From the NCBI RefSeq assembly GCF_019711375.1, contig NZ_CP081295.1, positions 1,708,501 through 1,772,500 on the forward strand: a DNA stretch of 64,000 nt. Direction: 5' to 3'. Both the position numbers and the translations under genes were made by a program. This stretch comes from Qipengyuania aurantiaca (lineage in GTDB: Bacteria; Pseudomonadota; Alphaproteobacteria; Sphingomonadales; Sphingomonadaceae). Under the pieces are notes generated by a model, which saw only the letters and a list, made by a program, of their open reading frames with translations, made no database searches and was not told the origin of the DNA. Within the stretch, counting starts at the first letter, position 1. Each line of letters starts with the position of its first letter. Of the stretch, positions 50,196-59,479 are shown in pieces.

Positions 50196-53100
50196 ATGGC
50201 CGTAAAACTCAATCTTCATGACCTCGAGTTCATTCTCCAGCAGATCAAGATCGCCGAACGACACGCCGCGGGCGAAAATCTCGTCGACATCCTGGGCAAT
50301 TACCACCTGCCCTATGGTCTGCGCACGGTAGACGGCAGCTACAACAACTTGGTCGAAGGCCGCGAGCGCTGGGGCGCTTCGGACGAGGTCCTGCCGCGCA
50401 TGTTCGCACCGAACTATCGCGACGACCAGGACGGCGATGTCATGTCCTTCGGTCCGACCTTCTCGGTCACCAACACCAATTACGGCGCAGCCGGCGATGT
50501 GGCCGACGCCGATCCGCGCATCATCTCCAACCTCATACTCGACCAGACGGCCGGCAACCCCGCTGCGATTTCCGCCGCGCTGACCCAGACGGGTTACGAA
50601 GGCGATGCAATGGCCGCCGTTTCGGCGATCAACGCCGCGTGGACCGACTATGAAGGCGGGCTGATGACGTATGACGATTTCGTCGCGCTGGCCGGGACTT
50701 ATGGGCTGAGCCTTCAGGGCGACAGTCTGATGATCCCCAACACCGCACCCGACGAGGGACTGTCCGCGCCCTTCAACGCCTGGATGACCTATTTCGGCCA
50801 GTTCTTCGATCACGGTCTCGACCTGATCCCGAAGGGCGACAACGGCACGGTCTACGTCCCGCTCCAGCCGGACGACCCCCTGTTCGACGCCGGCGCCGAT
50901 GGCATTCCCTTCACCGCCGATGACGGCCGCACCAATTTCATGGTGATGACCCGCGCCCAGGTCGACGAGAACGGCGAGACGATCAACACGACGACCCCGT
51001 TCGTCGACCAGAACCAGACCTATGGTTCGCACGCATCCAAGCAGATCTTCATGCGCGAATACGAGATGGTCAACGGCCGCCCCGAGGCGACCGGCCACCT
51101 GCTCGAAGGCGCCAATGGCGGTCTGGCAACCTGGGCCGATGTCAAGGCGCAGGCCCTCGACGTGCTCGGCATCGTGCTGAGCGACGCGGACGTCCTTTCG
51201 ATCCCGCTGATCCGTTCGGATCCTTACGGTAACTTCATTCCTGATGAAAACGGCTTTCCCCAGGTAGTCGTCGGCATCGGGGCTGATGGCATTCCCAACA
51301 CCGCAGACGACGTGGTCGTCAGCGGCTCTCCAGCTAATCCCGTGCACCTCCTGACCGGGATGGCGGGTGAAATCCCGCCGGAGGGTGTCCCTGAGGGAAT
51401 GGCCGTCATCCCGGTGCGGACGGCTCATGCCTTCCTCGATGACATTGCGCACAACGCTGCGCCGGTGTTCAACGCAGGCAACCTTGCCGCCGACGCCGAT
51501 CTCGACACCGGCAATGCGGTGGCCGTCGGCACTCGCGGCGAAAATCTCGAGTACGACAACGAGTTGCTCGACCGCCACTTCATCACCGGCGACGGTCGCG
51601 GGAACGAGAATATCGCGCTCACTGCGGTCCACCACGTGTTCCACTCCGAACACAATCGCCAGGTCGAGGCGAACAAGCTGGAAATCCTGAAGTCGGGTGA
51701 TCTCACCTTCATCAACGAATGGCTGGATGTCGACCTGACCCAGCCGGAAGTCGATGGCTTGGCGGCTCTCTCCGATGCGCAGATCGTGGCTTACGGCGCG
51801 ACGCTCGACTGGGATGGCGAACGCCTGTTCCAGGTCGCCAAATTCGCGACCGAGATGCAGTACCAGCACCTCGTCTTCGAAGAGTTCGGGCGCCGGCTGC
51901 AGCCGAATATCGATCCCTTCGTGTTCAACACGACGACCGATATCAACCCGGCCATTTTCGCCGAGTTCGCCCACGTCGTCTATCGCTTCGGTCACTCCAT
52001 GCTGACCGAGGACGTGAACCGCATGTTCCTCAACGATCTCGGCGAGCCCGTTTTCTACGACGAGCTCGGCAACGAGGTCCCGGTGACCGACATGGAAGCC
52101 TGGGGGAACAATATGGGCCTGATCGAGGCCTTCCTCAATCCGGTGGCTTTCGACCTTGATGGCGGCATCTCGGCCGACCAGGCGGCTGGCGCAATCTTCC
52201 GCGGGCTGAGCCTGGAGCCGGGCAACCACATCGATGAATTCATCACCGATGCCCTGCGCAACAACCTTCTCGGCCTCCCGCTGGACCTTGCGGCGATCAA
52301 CATCGCCCGTGGCCGCGACACCGGCATGCCGACCCTGAACGAGGCGCGCGCAGAACTCTTCGAAGCGACCGGCTCCACCTTCCTCACGCCTTATGCGAGC
52401 TGGGCCGAGTTTGCCGAGAACCTGAAGAACCCGCTCTCGGTGGTGAACTTCATCGCGGCCTATGGCACGCACCAGTCGATCATCGATGCGGGCGACAATG
52501 TGGAGGCGCGCCGCACCGCTGCGACAGACCTGGTGCTCGGCATGCCCGGGGAAACGGCGGAGCAGACCGCTGCCCGCCTTGCCTTCCTCAATGGTCCTGC
52601 CGCTGATACCGGCGTCAATGACATCGATATGTGGGTCGGCGGCCTTGCCGAAGCGCCGATGGTCTTCGGCGGTTTCCTCGGCTCGACCTTCAACGCCGTG
52701 TTCGAAGCGCAGATGGAAATCCTGCAGGACAACGACCGGTTCTACTACCTGTCGCGTACCCAGGGTCTCAACCTGCTGAATGAGCTTGAGAACAACGCCT
52801 TCTCCAAGCTTATCCAGGCCAACACCGACCTGACCGATCCCGGTCCGGACGGCATCCGTGGCACGGCGGACGACATCCTCAATTTCCATGGGCATGTCGA
52901 CGCCTTCACGCTGGCAACCCATGTGCTGCATGTCGATCCCACGAAGCAGATCGGCGCCGATCCGCAGCATGACGACCCGATCCTCAACGCGCTTGGTCAG
53001 ACACTTGTCCAGCGCGACGATCTGGCGACGCCCGAAGTCGAGGTGAATTACATCAAGTATATCGGTGCGGATCACATCACCATTAACGGCACCGCTGGCG

Positions 53101-56100
53101 ATGACACGATTATCTCCGGCGGCGGTGATGACGGGATCTGGGGCGGCAACGGCAACGATCGGATCGAAGGCGGCGCGGGCGTCGACCTGATCGTCGGCGG
53201 TGCCGGCAACGACATCATCACCGACAGCGGCGACAGCGGCGACTTCATCAAGGGCGAGGAAGGCGATGACGTGATCGCCAACTCGAACGGCATTGACGTC
53301 CTGATGGGCGGCGATGGCAAGGATGCCTTTATCGTCGGCGTTGACACGACCGAGGTCTTCGGCGGCGAGGGTGACGACTTCATCCTCGGCGGCGACGATG
53401 CCGACTTCCTGCTCGGCAACGAGGGCGACGACTGGATCGAAGGCGGTGGCGGTTTCGACGTCACGGCTGGCGACAACTCCGAGCTCTTCTTCAACTCGAC
53501 GATCATTGGCCACGACGTGATGTTCGCCGGCGACAACGAGCATGACTTCGACGCCGAATCCGGTGACGACATCATGGTCCAGGGCATCAGCGTGATGCGC
53601 AACGAAGGCATGTTCGGCTTCGACTGGGCCAGCTACCAGGGTTCCCCCGTTGCGGGAGACGCGGACATGAGCGTTGGCATCTTCGTCAACGAACAGCAGA
53701 ATATCCTGCGCAACCGCTTCGATCGTACGGAAGCGCTGTCGGGTTCGCGCCACGACGATGTCCTCCGCGGCGATGATCGTGGCACGGGCGGCGAAGCCGG
53801 GCTGGACATGATCAACGATGAGCTGACCCAGGCCGGTGTCGATCGCATCGCGGGTCTCCGCGAGGCGCTCGGGCTGGCACCGCGCGGCGATGCTCCCGAT
53901 GACGAGATCGTCTTCGATGGCGGCAACATTATGTTCGGCGGCGCCGGCAGCGACTTCTTCGACGGTCGTGGTGGCAACGACTACATCGACGGCGACCTTC
54001 GCCTCAACGTCCGCATCAGCATCATGGACGAGGCGGGCGTCAACGAGATCGCGACGACCACCAGCCTGAAGAACCAGGTGACGATCGACGGCGTGACCAA
54101 GGCGCTTTCGGCTCACCTGCTCGATGGCACGGTTTCGCCCTTGCAGATGCATATCGTCCGTGAAATCGTGGACGTTGGCCTCGCTGGCGACATCGATACG
54201 GCGTATTACTACGACAATTTCGCAAATTACCAGATCACCGCTGCGCCGGACGGCCAGGGGATCATGGTCACCCATATCACTCCGACGGCAGGCGTGGACG
54301 ATCCGTTCACCGGTCGAGCGCGCTTCTCGGATGGTATGGACACACTGCACAACATCGAGTTCCTGCAGTTTGCGGACCAGACGGTCAGCGTGGCCTCGCT
54401 CAATCCGAACGCGGCGGGTGCGGCGATCCTGAGCGACAATTCGCCAACCGAAGGCCAAGTAGTGAGCGCCGATGTGTCCGGCATTTCCGACATCAACGGC
54501 ATCGTTTCTTCCACCATTCAGTGGCAGGTTTCGAGCAACGCCGTCGATTGGCAGGATGTGCCGGGAGCCGTCGGCCCCGACTTCACGCCGGAAGACCTTG
54601 CCGGTACCGAATTCGGTGCCCAGGCCGGGCTCTTCCTGCGGGCGGCCTTCATCTATGAAGACGGGCTTGGCTTCATCAACACGCTCTATTCGGCGATGAC
54701 CCAGCCGGTGGGTGTGAATTGGGAGGGCGATGGTGTTGCCACCGACTTCATCGGAACCGGGGGTGATGACATCGCACACGGCAGCGCCATCGGCGAGTCT
54801 ATGTCAGGCAATGCTGGAAGGGACCAGCTGACCGGAGGCGCCGGAGACGATGTCCTCGATGGTGGCCTCGGCGTTGACACCACCGACGGCGGGTTCGGCA
54901 ACGACCTGCATCTTGTCGACAATGCGGACGATGTCGTGATTGAAGGCATCGGGCAAGGTACGAATGATCGCGTTGGCTCGTCGGTAACCTGGGCGCTTAC
55001 CAACGGAGCCGAAGTCGAAAATCTTTTCGCCGTCGGCACCGACGACATCGATCTCGACGGTAATGAGTTTGCCAATGTCGTGCGCGGAAATGCTGGTTCT
55101 AATTCTCTTGACGGAAACGAAGGAAACGACGTTCTGTATGGCTTGGCTGGAGACGATGTGGTCGAGGGCGGGGAAGGCGATGACATACTGTACGGTGGAC
55201 CGGGGGCCGACATTATCAGTGGGGGGCTCGGCAATGATCGCTATTATTTCGATGATTCTGCTGACGTCGCCTTCGAAGCCGTGGGGGAGGGAGACCGCGA
55301 TGTTGTCGGAACGCTCGTAGACCATGCACTTGAAGTCGGTTCGGAAATTGAAGTCCTGTTCGCGCGGGGGACTAGCGGAATCACTTTGACGGGGAACGAG
55401 TTCGGCAATGAAGTAAGAGGTAATATTGGTGCCAATATTCTTTCTGGGGAGGGTGGTAATGATACTATGTTTGGCCGGGAAGGTAATGACACAATGTTTG
55501 GCGGTGAAGGCGACGACATCTTATATGGGGGTGCTGGGGTCGACGTCATTTCTGGAGGATTGGGTAATGATACTTACTATTTAGACAACGGGGACGATAT
55601 AGCACTCGAGGGTATTGGCGAGGGTGATCGAGACCTTGTCGGAACACTGGTAAGTTACACGCTTTCTGCCGGTTCCGAGATCGAAGTGCTTTTTGCGCGG
55701 GGCGCGGCTGACATAGACTTGACCGGCAACGAATTCGGTAACGAGATCAAAGCGAATAGCGGATCAAATGTCGTATCCGGCGAGGAAGGCGACGACATTA
55801 TTTTTGGTCGGCACGGCAATGACACGCTGTTCGGCGGCCAGGGTAATGACCACCTATTCGGAGGCTATGATGACGACGTGATGCACGGCGGAATGGGAGA
55901 CGACTATTTCTATGTTAACTCCGAATCCGATGTGGTTGTAGAAGCGCTCGGCGAAGGGCGCGACCATGTGGTAACACTTAGTAGCTATGAACTGACTGCC
56001 GGCGCTGAAGTCGAGGTTTTGGTTACGAAGGCCACAACCGCGATTAACTTGACTGGGAATGAGTTTTCTCAGTCAATTTGGGGCAACAACGCCAACAATA

Positions 56101-56954
56101 CCCTTTCGGGCATGGATGGTGATGACAAGCTCGGAGGGTATCGAGGCAATGATACCTTCTCAGGCGGTGCCGGTAACGACACGATATTCGGCCATGAAGG
56201 GGACGATCTAATTCTTCAAGTCGGTCTCACAGATGGGCGCGACTTTGTGAATGGCGGTGTGGGCATCGATACCTGGCAGCTAACCGCCGGGGCCGGTGAG
56301 GAATATACCATTATCACGCGGGCCGAGGCTTTGGCTCTTGGTATTACCGGTCTCAAAAGCAACACGGAGATCGTGGTGACGCTGAACGGCACCGACAACG
56401 CCTCGATCATCGCCGAACTCGACAATATCGAGGAAATCGTGATCGACTCGATCGATGTCGCTTCGGGTGGGACGGCCAACGGCGGGGTGACTGCCAGCGG
56501 TGCGACCGTGAACGTAGTTGGCGACTTTACTCCGACCAGCCTCGATCTGAACACGATCACGATCAACGGCGGCGCGGGCAACGACCTTGTCAACATCACC
56601 CAGCTGACCTCACCGCACCGCATCAAGTTCGATGCCACGCAAGGGTTCGACCAGGTGATCGGCGATCTTCGTCCGCAGGATGAAGTGACCTTCGCCGATG
56701 GCGTCCAGCTCGGAGCCTTCCGCGAACTCATCGCCGAAATGCGCGGCGACTGGGAAGCCGGCGCACGGTCTTCGGACGTGTTCCAGGCGCTCACCGCCTT
56801 CATCGAAGCGAACCGTAGCCCGATGGCAGATTCGAGCGGTTGGGCCCATGCCAACCCGTTCGGACAGGGTCCTGCGGATTTCAACAAGGACGATCTCGGG
56901 AGTGCGAAGTTCGCCCCCTTCGAAGACGGACTCTTCGAAACCTTCCTCTTCTGA
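50196..56954 (+). CDS. mopA: Giant RTX animal-type haem peroxidase, MopA-like
   Basis: A secreted 2252-residue enzyme. Residues about 170-900 form an animal haem peroxidase domain: distal Asp205-His206 in FGQFFDHGLDLI, catalytic Arg468 and haem-linking Glu471 in GRGNENIAL, SEHNRQ at 484, and proximal His600 in RFGHSM. The Met of myeloperoxidase is replaced by Asn472. Then come RTX repeats (from about 968), a mixed region, four 111-residue units (1567-2010) and a C-terminal tail APFEDGLFETFLF. No Sec signal, so type I export. The layout matches MopA of Erythrobacter SD-21, tied to Mn(II) oxidation; that activity here is inferred. Confidence 0.9.
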   Translation: MAVKLNLHDLEFILQQIKIAERHAAGENLVDILGNYHLPYGLRTVDGSYNNLVEGRERWGASDEVLPRMFAPNYRDDQDGDVMSFGPTFSVTNTNYGAAGDVADADPRIISNLILDQTAGNPAAISAALTQTGYEGDAMAAVSAINAAWTDYEGGLMTYDDFVALAGTYGLSLQGDSLMIPNTAPDEGLSAPFNAWMTYFGQFFDHGLDLIPKGDNGTVYVPLQPDDPLFDAGADGIPFTADDGRTNFMVMTRAQVDENGETINTTTPFVDQNQTYGSHASKQIFMREYEMVNGRPEATGHLLEGANGGLATWADVKAQALDVLGIVLSDADVLSIPLIRSDPYGNFIPDENGFPQVVVGIGADGIPNTADDVVVSGSPANPVHLLTGMAGEIPPEGVPEGMAVIPVRTAHAFLDDIAHNAAPVFNAGNLAADADLDTGNAVAVGTRGENLEYDNELLDRHFITGDGRGNENIALTAVHHVFHSEHNRQVEANKLEILKSGDLTFINEWLDVDLTQPEVDGLAALSDAQIVAYGATLDWDGERLFQVAKFATEMQYQHLVFEEFGRRLQPNIDPFVFNTTTDINPAIFAEFAHVVYRFGHSMLTEDVNRMFLNDLGEPVFYDELGNEVPVTDMEAWGNNMGLIEAFLNPVAFDLDGGISADQAAGAIFRGLSLEPGNHIDEFITDALRNNLLGLPLDLAAINIARGRDTGMPTLNEARAELFEATGSTFLTPYASWAEFAENLKNPLSVVNFIAAYGTHQSIIDAGDNVEARRTAATDLVLGMPGETAEQTAARLAFLNGPAADTGVNDIDMWVGGLAEAPMVFGGFLGSTFNAVFEAQMEILQDNDRFYYLSRTQGLNLLNELENNAFSKLIQANTDLTDPGPDGIRGTADDILNFHGHVDAFTLATHVLHVDPTKQIGADPQHDDPILNALGQTLVQRDDLATPEVEVNYIKYIGADHITINGTAGDDTIISGGGDDGIWGGNGNDRIEGGAGVDLIVGGAGNDIITDSGDSGDFIKGEEGDDVIANSNGIDVLMGGDGKDAFIVGVDTTEVFGGEGDDFILGGDDADFLLGNEGDDWIEGGGGFDVTAGDNSELFFNSTIIGHDVMFAGDNEHDFDAESGDDIMVQGISVMRNEGMFGFDWASYQGSPVAGDADMSVGIFVNEQQNILRNRFDRTEALSGSRHDDVLRGDDRGTGGEAGLDMINDELTQAGVDRIAGLREALGLAPRGDAPDDEIVFDGGNIMFGGAGSDFFDGRGGNDYIDGDLRLNVRISIMDEAGVNEIATTTSLKNQVTIDGVTKALSAHLLDGTVSPLQMHIVREIVDVGLAGDIDTAYYYDNFANYQITAAPDGQGIMVTHITPTAGVDDPFTGRARFSDGMDTLHNIEFLQFADQTVSVASLNPNAAGAAILSDNSPTEGQVVSADVSGISDINGIVSSTIQWQVSSNAVDWQDVPGAVGPDFTPEDLAGTEFGAQAGLFLRAAFIYEDGLGFINTLYSAMTQPVGVNWEGDGVATDFIGTGGDDIAHGSAIGESMSGNAGRDQLTGGAGDDVLDGGLGVDTTDGGFGNDLHLVDNADDVVIEGIGQGTNDRVGSSVTWALTNGAEVENLFAVGTDDIDLDGNEFANVVRGNAGSNSLDGNEGNDVLYGLAGDDVVEGGEGDDILYGGPGADIISGGLGNDRYYFDDSADVAFEAVGEGDRDVVGTLVDHALEVGSEIEVLFARGTSGITLTGNEFGNEVRGNIGANILSGEGGNDTMFGREGNDTMFGGEGDDILYGGAGVDVISGGLGNDTYYLDNGDDIALEGIGEGDRDLVGTLVSYTLSAGSEIEVLFARGAADIDLTGNEFGNEIKANSGSNVVSGEEGDDIIFGRHGNDTLFGGQGNDHLFGGYDDDVMHGGMGDDYFYVNSESDVVVEALGEGRDHVVTLSSYELTAGAEVEVLVTKATTAINLTGNEFSQSIWGNNANNTLSGMDGDDKLGGYRGNDTFSGGAGNDTIFGHEGDDLILQVGLTDGRDFVNGGVGIDTWQLTAGAGEEYTIITRAEALALGITGLKSNTEIVVTLNGTDNASIIAELDNIEEIVIDSIDVASGGTANGGVTASGATVNVVGDFTPTSLDLNTITINGGAGNDLVNITQLTSPHRIKFDATQGFDQVIGDLRPQDEVTFADGVQLGAFRELIAEMRGDWEAGARSSDVFQALTAFIEANRSPMADSSGWAHANPFGQGPADFNKDDLGSAKFAPFEDGLFETFLF
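54894..56225 (+). repeat. Four 333-bp (111-residue) super-repeats in the RTX peroxidase
   Basis: Unit starts at 54894, 55227, 55560 and 55893 are spaced exactly 333 bp. Each unit opens with G(N/D)Dx(Y/H)... (LGNDRYYFDD, LGNDTYYLDN), continues with a non-RTX segment ending ...LTGNEFGNE, then several GGxGxDxLx nonapeptides. The DNA is AT-richer than the peroxidase domain. The constant length points to recent tandem duplication. Confidence 0.85.
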
Positions 56955-56964
56955 GGTTGTCCAG

Positions 56965-56994
56965 CCGGGGCCCGGGTTTCGGCCCGGACCCCGG
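56965..56994 (+). terminator. Hairpin just after the peroxidase gene
   Basis: CCGGGGCCCGGG and CCCGGACCCCGG form a 12-bp stem with one mismatch. It starts eleven bases after the stop and lacks a T-run, so it may stabilise the mRNA rather than terminate. Confidence 0.55.
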
Positions 56995-57050
56995 TATCAC
57001 CGTGTCGAAGGCCGCGGGGTTTGGATCCGAATTCCTGCGGACTGCCTAAG

Positions 57051-57110
57051 GGCGATATCGGGTGGGCGAAGTCTGCCCCCTTCGAAGGAAACCTTCGAAT
57101 TCTTCCCTAA
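57051..57110 (+). pseudogene. Duplicated remnant of the peroxidase C-terminus
   Basis: Translates to GDIGWAKSAPFEGNLRILP and a stop, matching the peroxidase tail DDLGSAKFAPFEDGLFETF. The DNA around 57045-57130 aligns with 56881-56970, including the TTGTCCAGCCGG or TCGTCCAGCCGG that follows each stop. It is the end of a second, lost RTX gene or of a partial tandem duplication. Confidence 0.65.
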
Positions 57111-57122
57111 CCGATTTCGTCC

Positions 57123-57164
57123 AGCCGGAGCACGGGGCGCACACCCCGGCTCCGGCTTCTTTTT
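57123..57164 (+). terminator. Terminator between the RTX remnant and the DUF177 gene
   Basis: AGCCGGAGC and GCTCCGGCT form a nine-bp stem, extended by CGGGG/CCCCG inside, followed by CTTTTTATT. It would end plus-strand transcription from the peroxidase, and could serve the convergent DUF177 gene from the other strand. Confidence 0.85.
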
Positions 57165-57172
57165 ATTCGCGG

Positions 57173-57706
57173 TCAGTCTTTCTTCAGCGCCGACAGGGCT
57201 TCGGCGAGCGGGCCGCTGGCTTTGCGCTCTTCGTCGCTTTCAATGCCGACTTCGTCGCGCGCGGCGTCGGCGCCGGGGCCTTCGCGATAGGGATCGATGG
57301 CGAGGCCCAGTTCCTGAGCGATCGCTTCGCCAAGATCGAAGGCATCGCCCTCGTATTCGATCTCGTCGAGATCCTCTGCGGTCAGCTCGAATTCCTCGTC
57401 GTCCGCGTGGTCACCCCGATCGCGGGGCGGCACGAAGCGGAGCGAGAAGGCCTCTTCCAACTCATAAGCCAGCGGATCGCGCGTGACGGCGCAGGGCTGC
57501 TCGATCGTGGCCCGCAAGGTCCCGTCGACGAGCACGGCGCCGTCCTTCTCCCCGAAAGCGGCCGTGGCGGTCAGCGCGGAGATTGCGGTTACACCGAAGC
57601 GTTGGGACAAGGCGGCGCGTTCGTCGGCAGTAGCCTCGATTTCCAGCACGCCGGCCGGAAGGGCGCGGGGCTTGATCAGGCGGACGAGTTCGTTGTGGTC
57701 GCTCAT
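57173..57706 (-). CDS. DUF177 / YceD-family protein
   Basis: A 177-residue acidic cytoplasmic protein of the YceD/DUF177 family, linked in bacteria to 23S rRNA accumulation and often found beside rpmF. Features are ATIEQPCAVTRDPLAYEL with the family Cys, and the acidic segment DLDEIEYEGDAFDLGEAIAQ followed by ELGLAIDPY. Here rpmF is not adjacent; instead it overlaps the ubiquinol-cytochrome c chaperone gene by four bases (ATGA), an arrangement common in alphaproteobacteria. Confidence 0.9.
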   Translation of the reverse strand: MSDHNELVRLIKPRALPAGVLEIEATADERAALSQRFGVTAISALTATAAFGEKDGAVLVDGTLRATIEQPCAVTRDPLAYELEEAFSLRFVPPRDRGDHADDEEFELTAEDLDEIEYEGDAFDLGEAIAQELGLAIDPYREGPGADAARDEVGIESDEERKASGPLAEALSALKKD

Positions 57707-58221
57707 GCGGCGATCTCCCCGCGGCGCAGCGCATCGCTCTCGGTCCGCTCCAGCCGCTTGTGCAGGCGAATCATCCGTTCGGCCAGCGCGTGGGCTTCGT
57801 CTTCCTGCGCCATGGTGACATTGCGTTTCAGCGCCTCGGCCAGCGCGGCGCGGTCTTCTTCGGCCAGGGCCTTGCGATAGCTGCCCAGCCGGCCGCCCAT
57901 GCTGCTCATCAGCTTGCCGATCTTCTTGCCGACAGTGGGATCGCCGATGCCCGCCTCGCGCAGCTGGCCTTCCATGTCCTCCACGAACAGTTCGGTCACC
58001 AGCGCGGTGTGCGGGGCGAGTTCTTCGTCGCGCTCCATCCGCAAGAGGACGAGGCTGAGCACCAGCGTGACCATGTCGAAGCGCCCTTCGACCGTGTCGG
58101 CCACGCCGCACATCCGGTACCAGTCGGGCTCGCGCGCCTGTTCGACGATGCTGTGCCACAAGGGGCGCCACTGTTCGCGCGGGTCGGTCTGGGTTCCGAA
58201 TAGGCGGGCGAAGAAAGACAT
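57703..58221 (-). CDS. Ubiquinol-cytochrome c chaperone family protein (Cbp3/UQCC1-like)
   Basis: A 172-residue helical protein. It has the family opening WRPLWHSIVEQAREPDWYRM, MVTLVLSLVLLRMER, and ELFVEDMEGQLREAGIGDPT with VGKKIGKLMSSMGGRLGSY. Relatives assist assembly of the cytochrome bc1 complex. The ATG at 58221 is preferred to an upstream start because it fits the family. It is coupled to the DUF177 gene and divergent from bamE. Confidence 0.9.
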   Translation of the reverse strand: MSFFARLFGTQTDPREQWRPLWHSIVEQAREPDWYRMCGVADTVEGRFDMVTLVLSLVLLRMERDEELAPHTALVTELFVEDMEGQLREAGIGDPTVGKKIGKLMSSMGGRLGSYRKALAEEDRAALAEALKRNVTMAQEDEAHALAERMIRLHKRLERTESDALRRGEIAA

Positions 58222-58397
58222 GGGAGAATGGGTTCCTGTTAGCTTGTTCAGCGGCAATTCAAGCCGCCATCCCCACCGCTTCGCAACTGCCACGTTGCAA
58301 GCTGGAGCGCGGCGGTTTAGGGCATCGCTCGCGCATATAGGGCGCAGCGGCCACAAGGCCAAGCGCGCCAGGAATTACGGAGTTCGAAGCAGTTCCC

Positions 58398-58868
58398 ATG
58401 AGGGTCACCAAAATCCTTGCCACAACGGCGCTCGTTGCCGCCGGCCTCAGCCTTGGCGCCTGCTCCTCGATCCGCGAAACCCGCGGCTATGTCGTCGATT
58501 CGACGCTGCTGAATTCCGTCCAGCCGGGCATCGACAACCAGCGCAGCGTCGAAATGACGCTGGGCCGTCCGACCTTCACCAGCCAGTTCGGCGAACCGAC
58601 CTGGTATTACGTGTCCTCGACCACGGGGCGCAAACCCTTCGTCCGTCCGCGCATCCAGCAGCACCAGGTGCTGGCCGTAAAGTTCGGCCCCGATGGCAGC
58701 GTGATCGCTGCGGACCGTTCGGGCATGGACGAGGTGGTCTACCTCACGCCCGATGGCGACAAGACGCCGACGCTGGGCCGTGAGCGTGGCTTCCTCGAAG
58801 ACCTGTTCGGCAACATCGGTACGGTCGGCCAGCCGGGTCTCGGCGGCCAGCAGGGTCCGGGCCGCTAG
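58398..58868 (+). CDS. bamE: Outer membrane assembly lipoprotein BamE (SmpA/OmlA)
   Basis: A 156-residue component of the BAM complex that inserts outer-membrane proteins. The signal ends in the lipobox SLGACSS with lipidated Cys at about 22. The SmpA domain has VQPGIDNQRSVEMTLGRPTF and FGEPTWYYVSS. The C-terminus has a Gly/Gln-rich tail. It lies just before hslVU in the same direction. Confidence 0.93.
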   Translation: MRVTKILATTALVAAGLSLGACSSIRETRGYVVDSTLLNSVQPGIDNQRSVEMTLGRPTFTSQFGEPTWYYVSSTTGRKPFVRPRIQQHQVLAVKFGPDGSVIAADRSGMDEVVYLTPDGDKTPTLGRERGFLEDLFGNIGTVGQPGLGGQQGPGR

Positions 58869-58910
58869 GCGCGCCTTGACCGCTTTGCTGCGCACCCCAT
58901 ATCGCGCAGC

Positions 58911-59471
58911 ATGAGTGACCAAGACAATCGCCACGGCCTCGTCCAGTGGCACGGAACCACCATCATCGGTGTGCGCAAGGGGGACCGGATCGTCGTCGCA
59001 GGCGACGGGCAGGTGTCCATGGGCAACACGGTGATGAAGCCCAACGCGCGCAAGGTTCGCCGCATCGGTGAGGGCGGCAAGGTCGTGGCAGGCTTTGCCG
59101 GCGCGACCGCCGACGCCTTCACCCTGTTCGAGCGGTTGGAAAAGAAGCTCGAGCAGTATAACGGCCAGCTCCTGCGCGCCGCGGTCGAGCTGACCAAGGA
59201 CTGGCGCACCGACAAGTACCTGCGCAATCTGGAAGCGCTGATGATCGTGGCGGACAAGGAGAACCTCCTCGTTCTCACCGGCAATGGCGACGTGCTGGAA
59301 CCCGAAGCCGGCATCACAGCCATCGGCTCGGGCGGCAATTACGCGCTCGCGGCGGCCAAGGCCATCGCCGAATATGAAGACGATCCGGAGACCATCGCCC
59401 GCAAGGCGATGCAAGTCGCCGCGGACATCTGCGTCTTCACCAATGGCAATGTGACCCTCGAAGAGGTCTGA
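58911..59471 (+). CDS. hslV: ATP-dependent protease subunit HslV
   Basis: The proteolytic core of HslUV. 186 residues; a 14-residue N-terminal piece is removed to expose the catalytic Thr in [10 protein letters not shown]. Other signatures are [16 protein letters not shown] and [16 protein letters not shown]. hslU follows after eight bases, so the two are one operon. Confidence 0.97.
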   Translation: MSDQDNRHGLVQWHGTTIIGVRKGDRIVVAGDGQVSMGNTVMKPNARKVRRIGEGGKVVAGFAGATADAFTLFERLEKKLEQYNGQLLRAAVELTKDWRTDKYLRNLEALMIVADKENLLVLTGNGDVLEPEAGITAIGSGGNYALAAAKAIAEYEDDPETIARKAMQVAADICVFTNGNVTLEEV

Positions 59472-59479
59472 GAGAATAC

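Noticed and set aside
50115..54779. A 1554-codon open frame on the minus strand opposite the peroxidase
   Set aside because: It is antisense to a gene with clear peroxidase and RTX motifs. High GC and the codon pattern of the sense gene keep the complementary frame open; the translation has no family resemblance.
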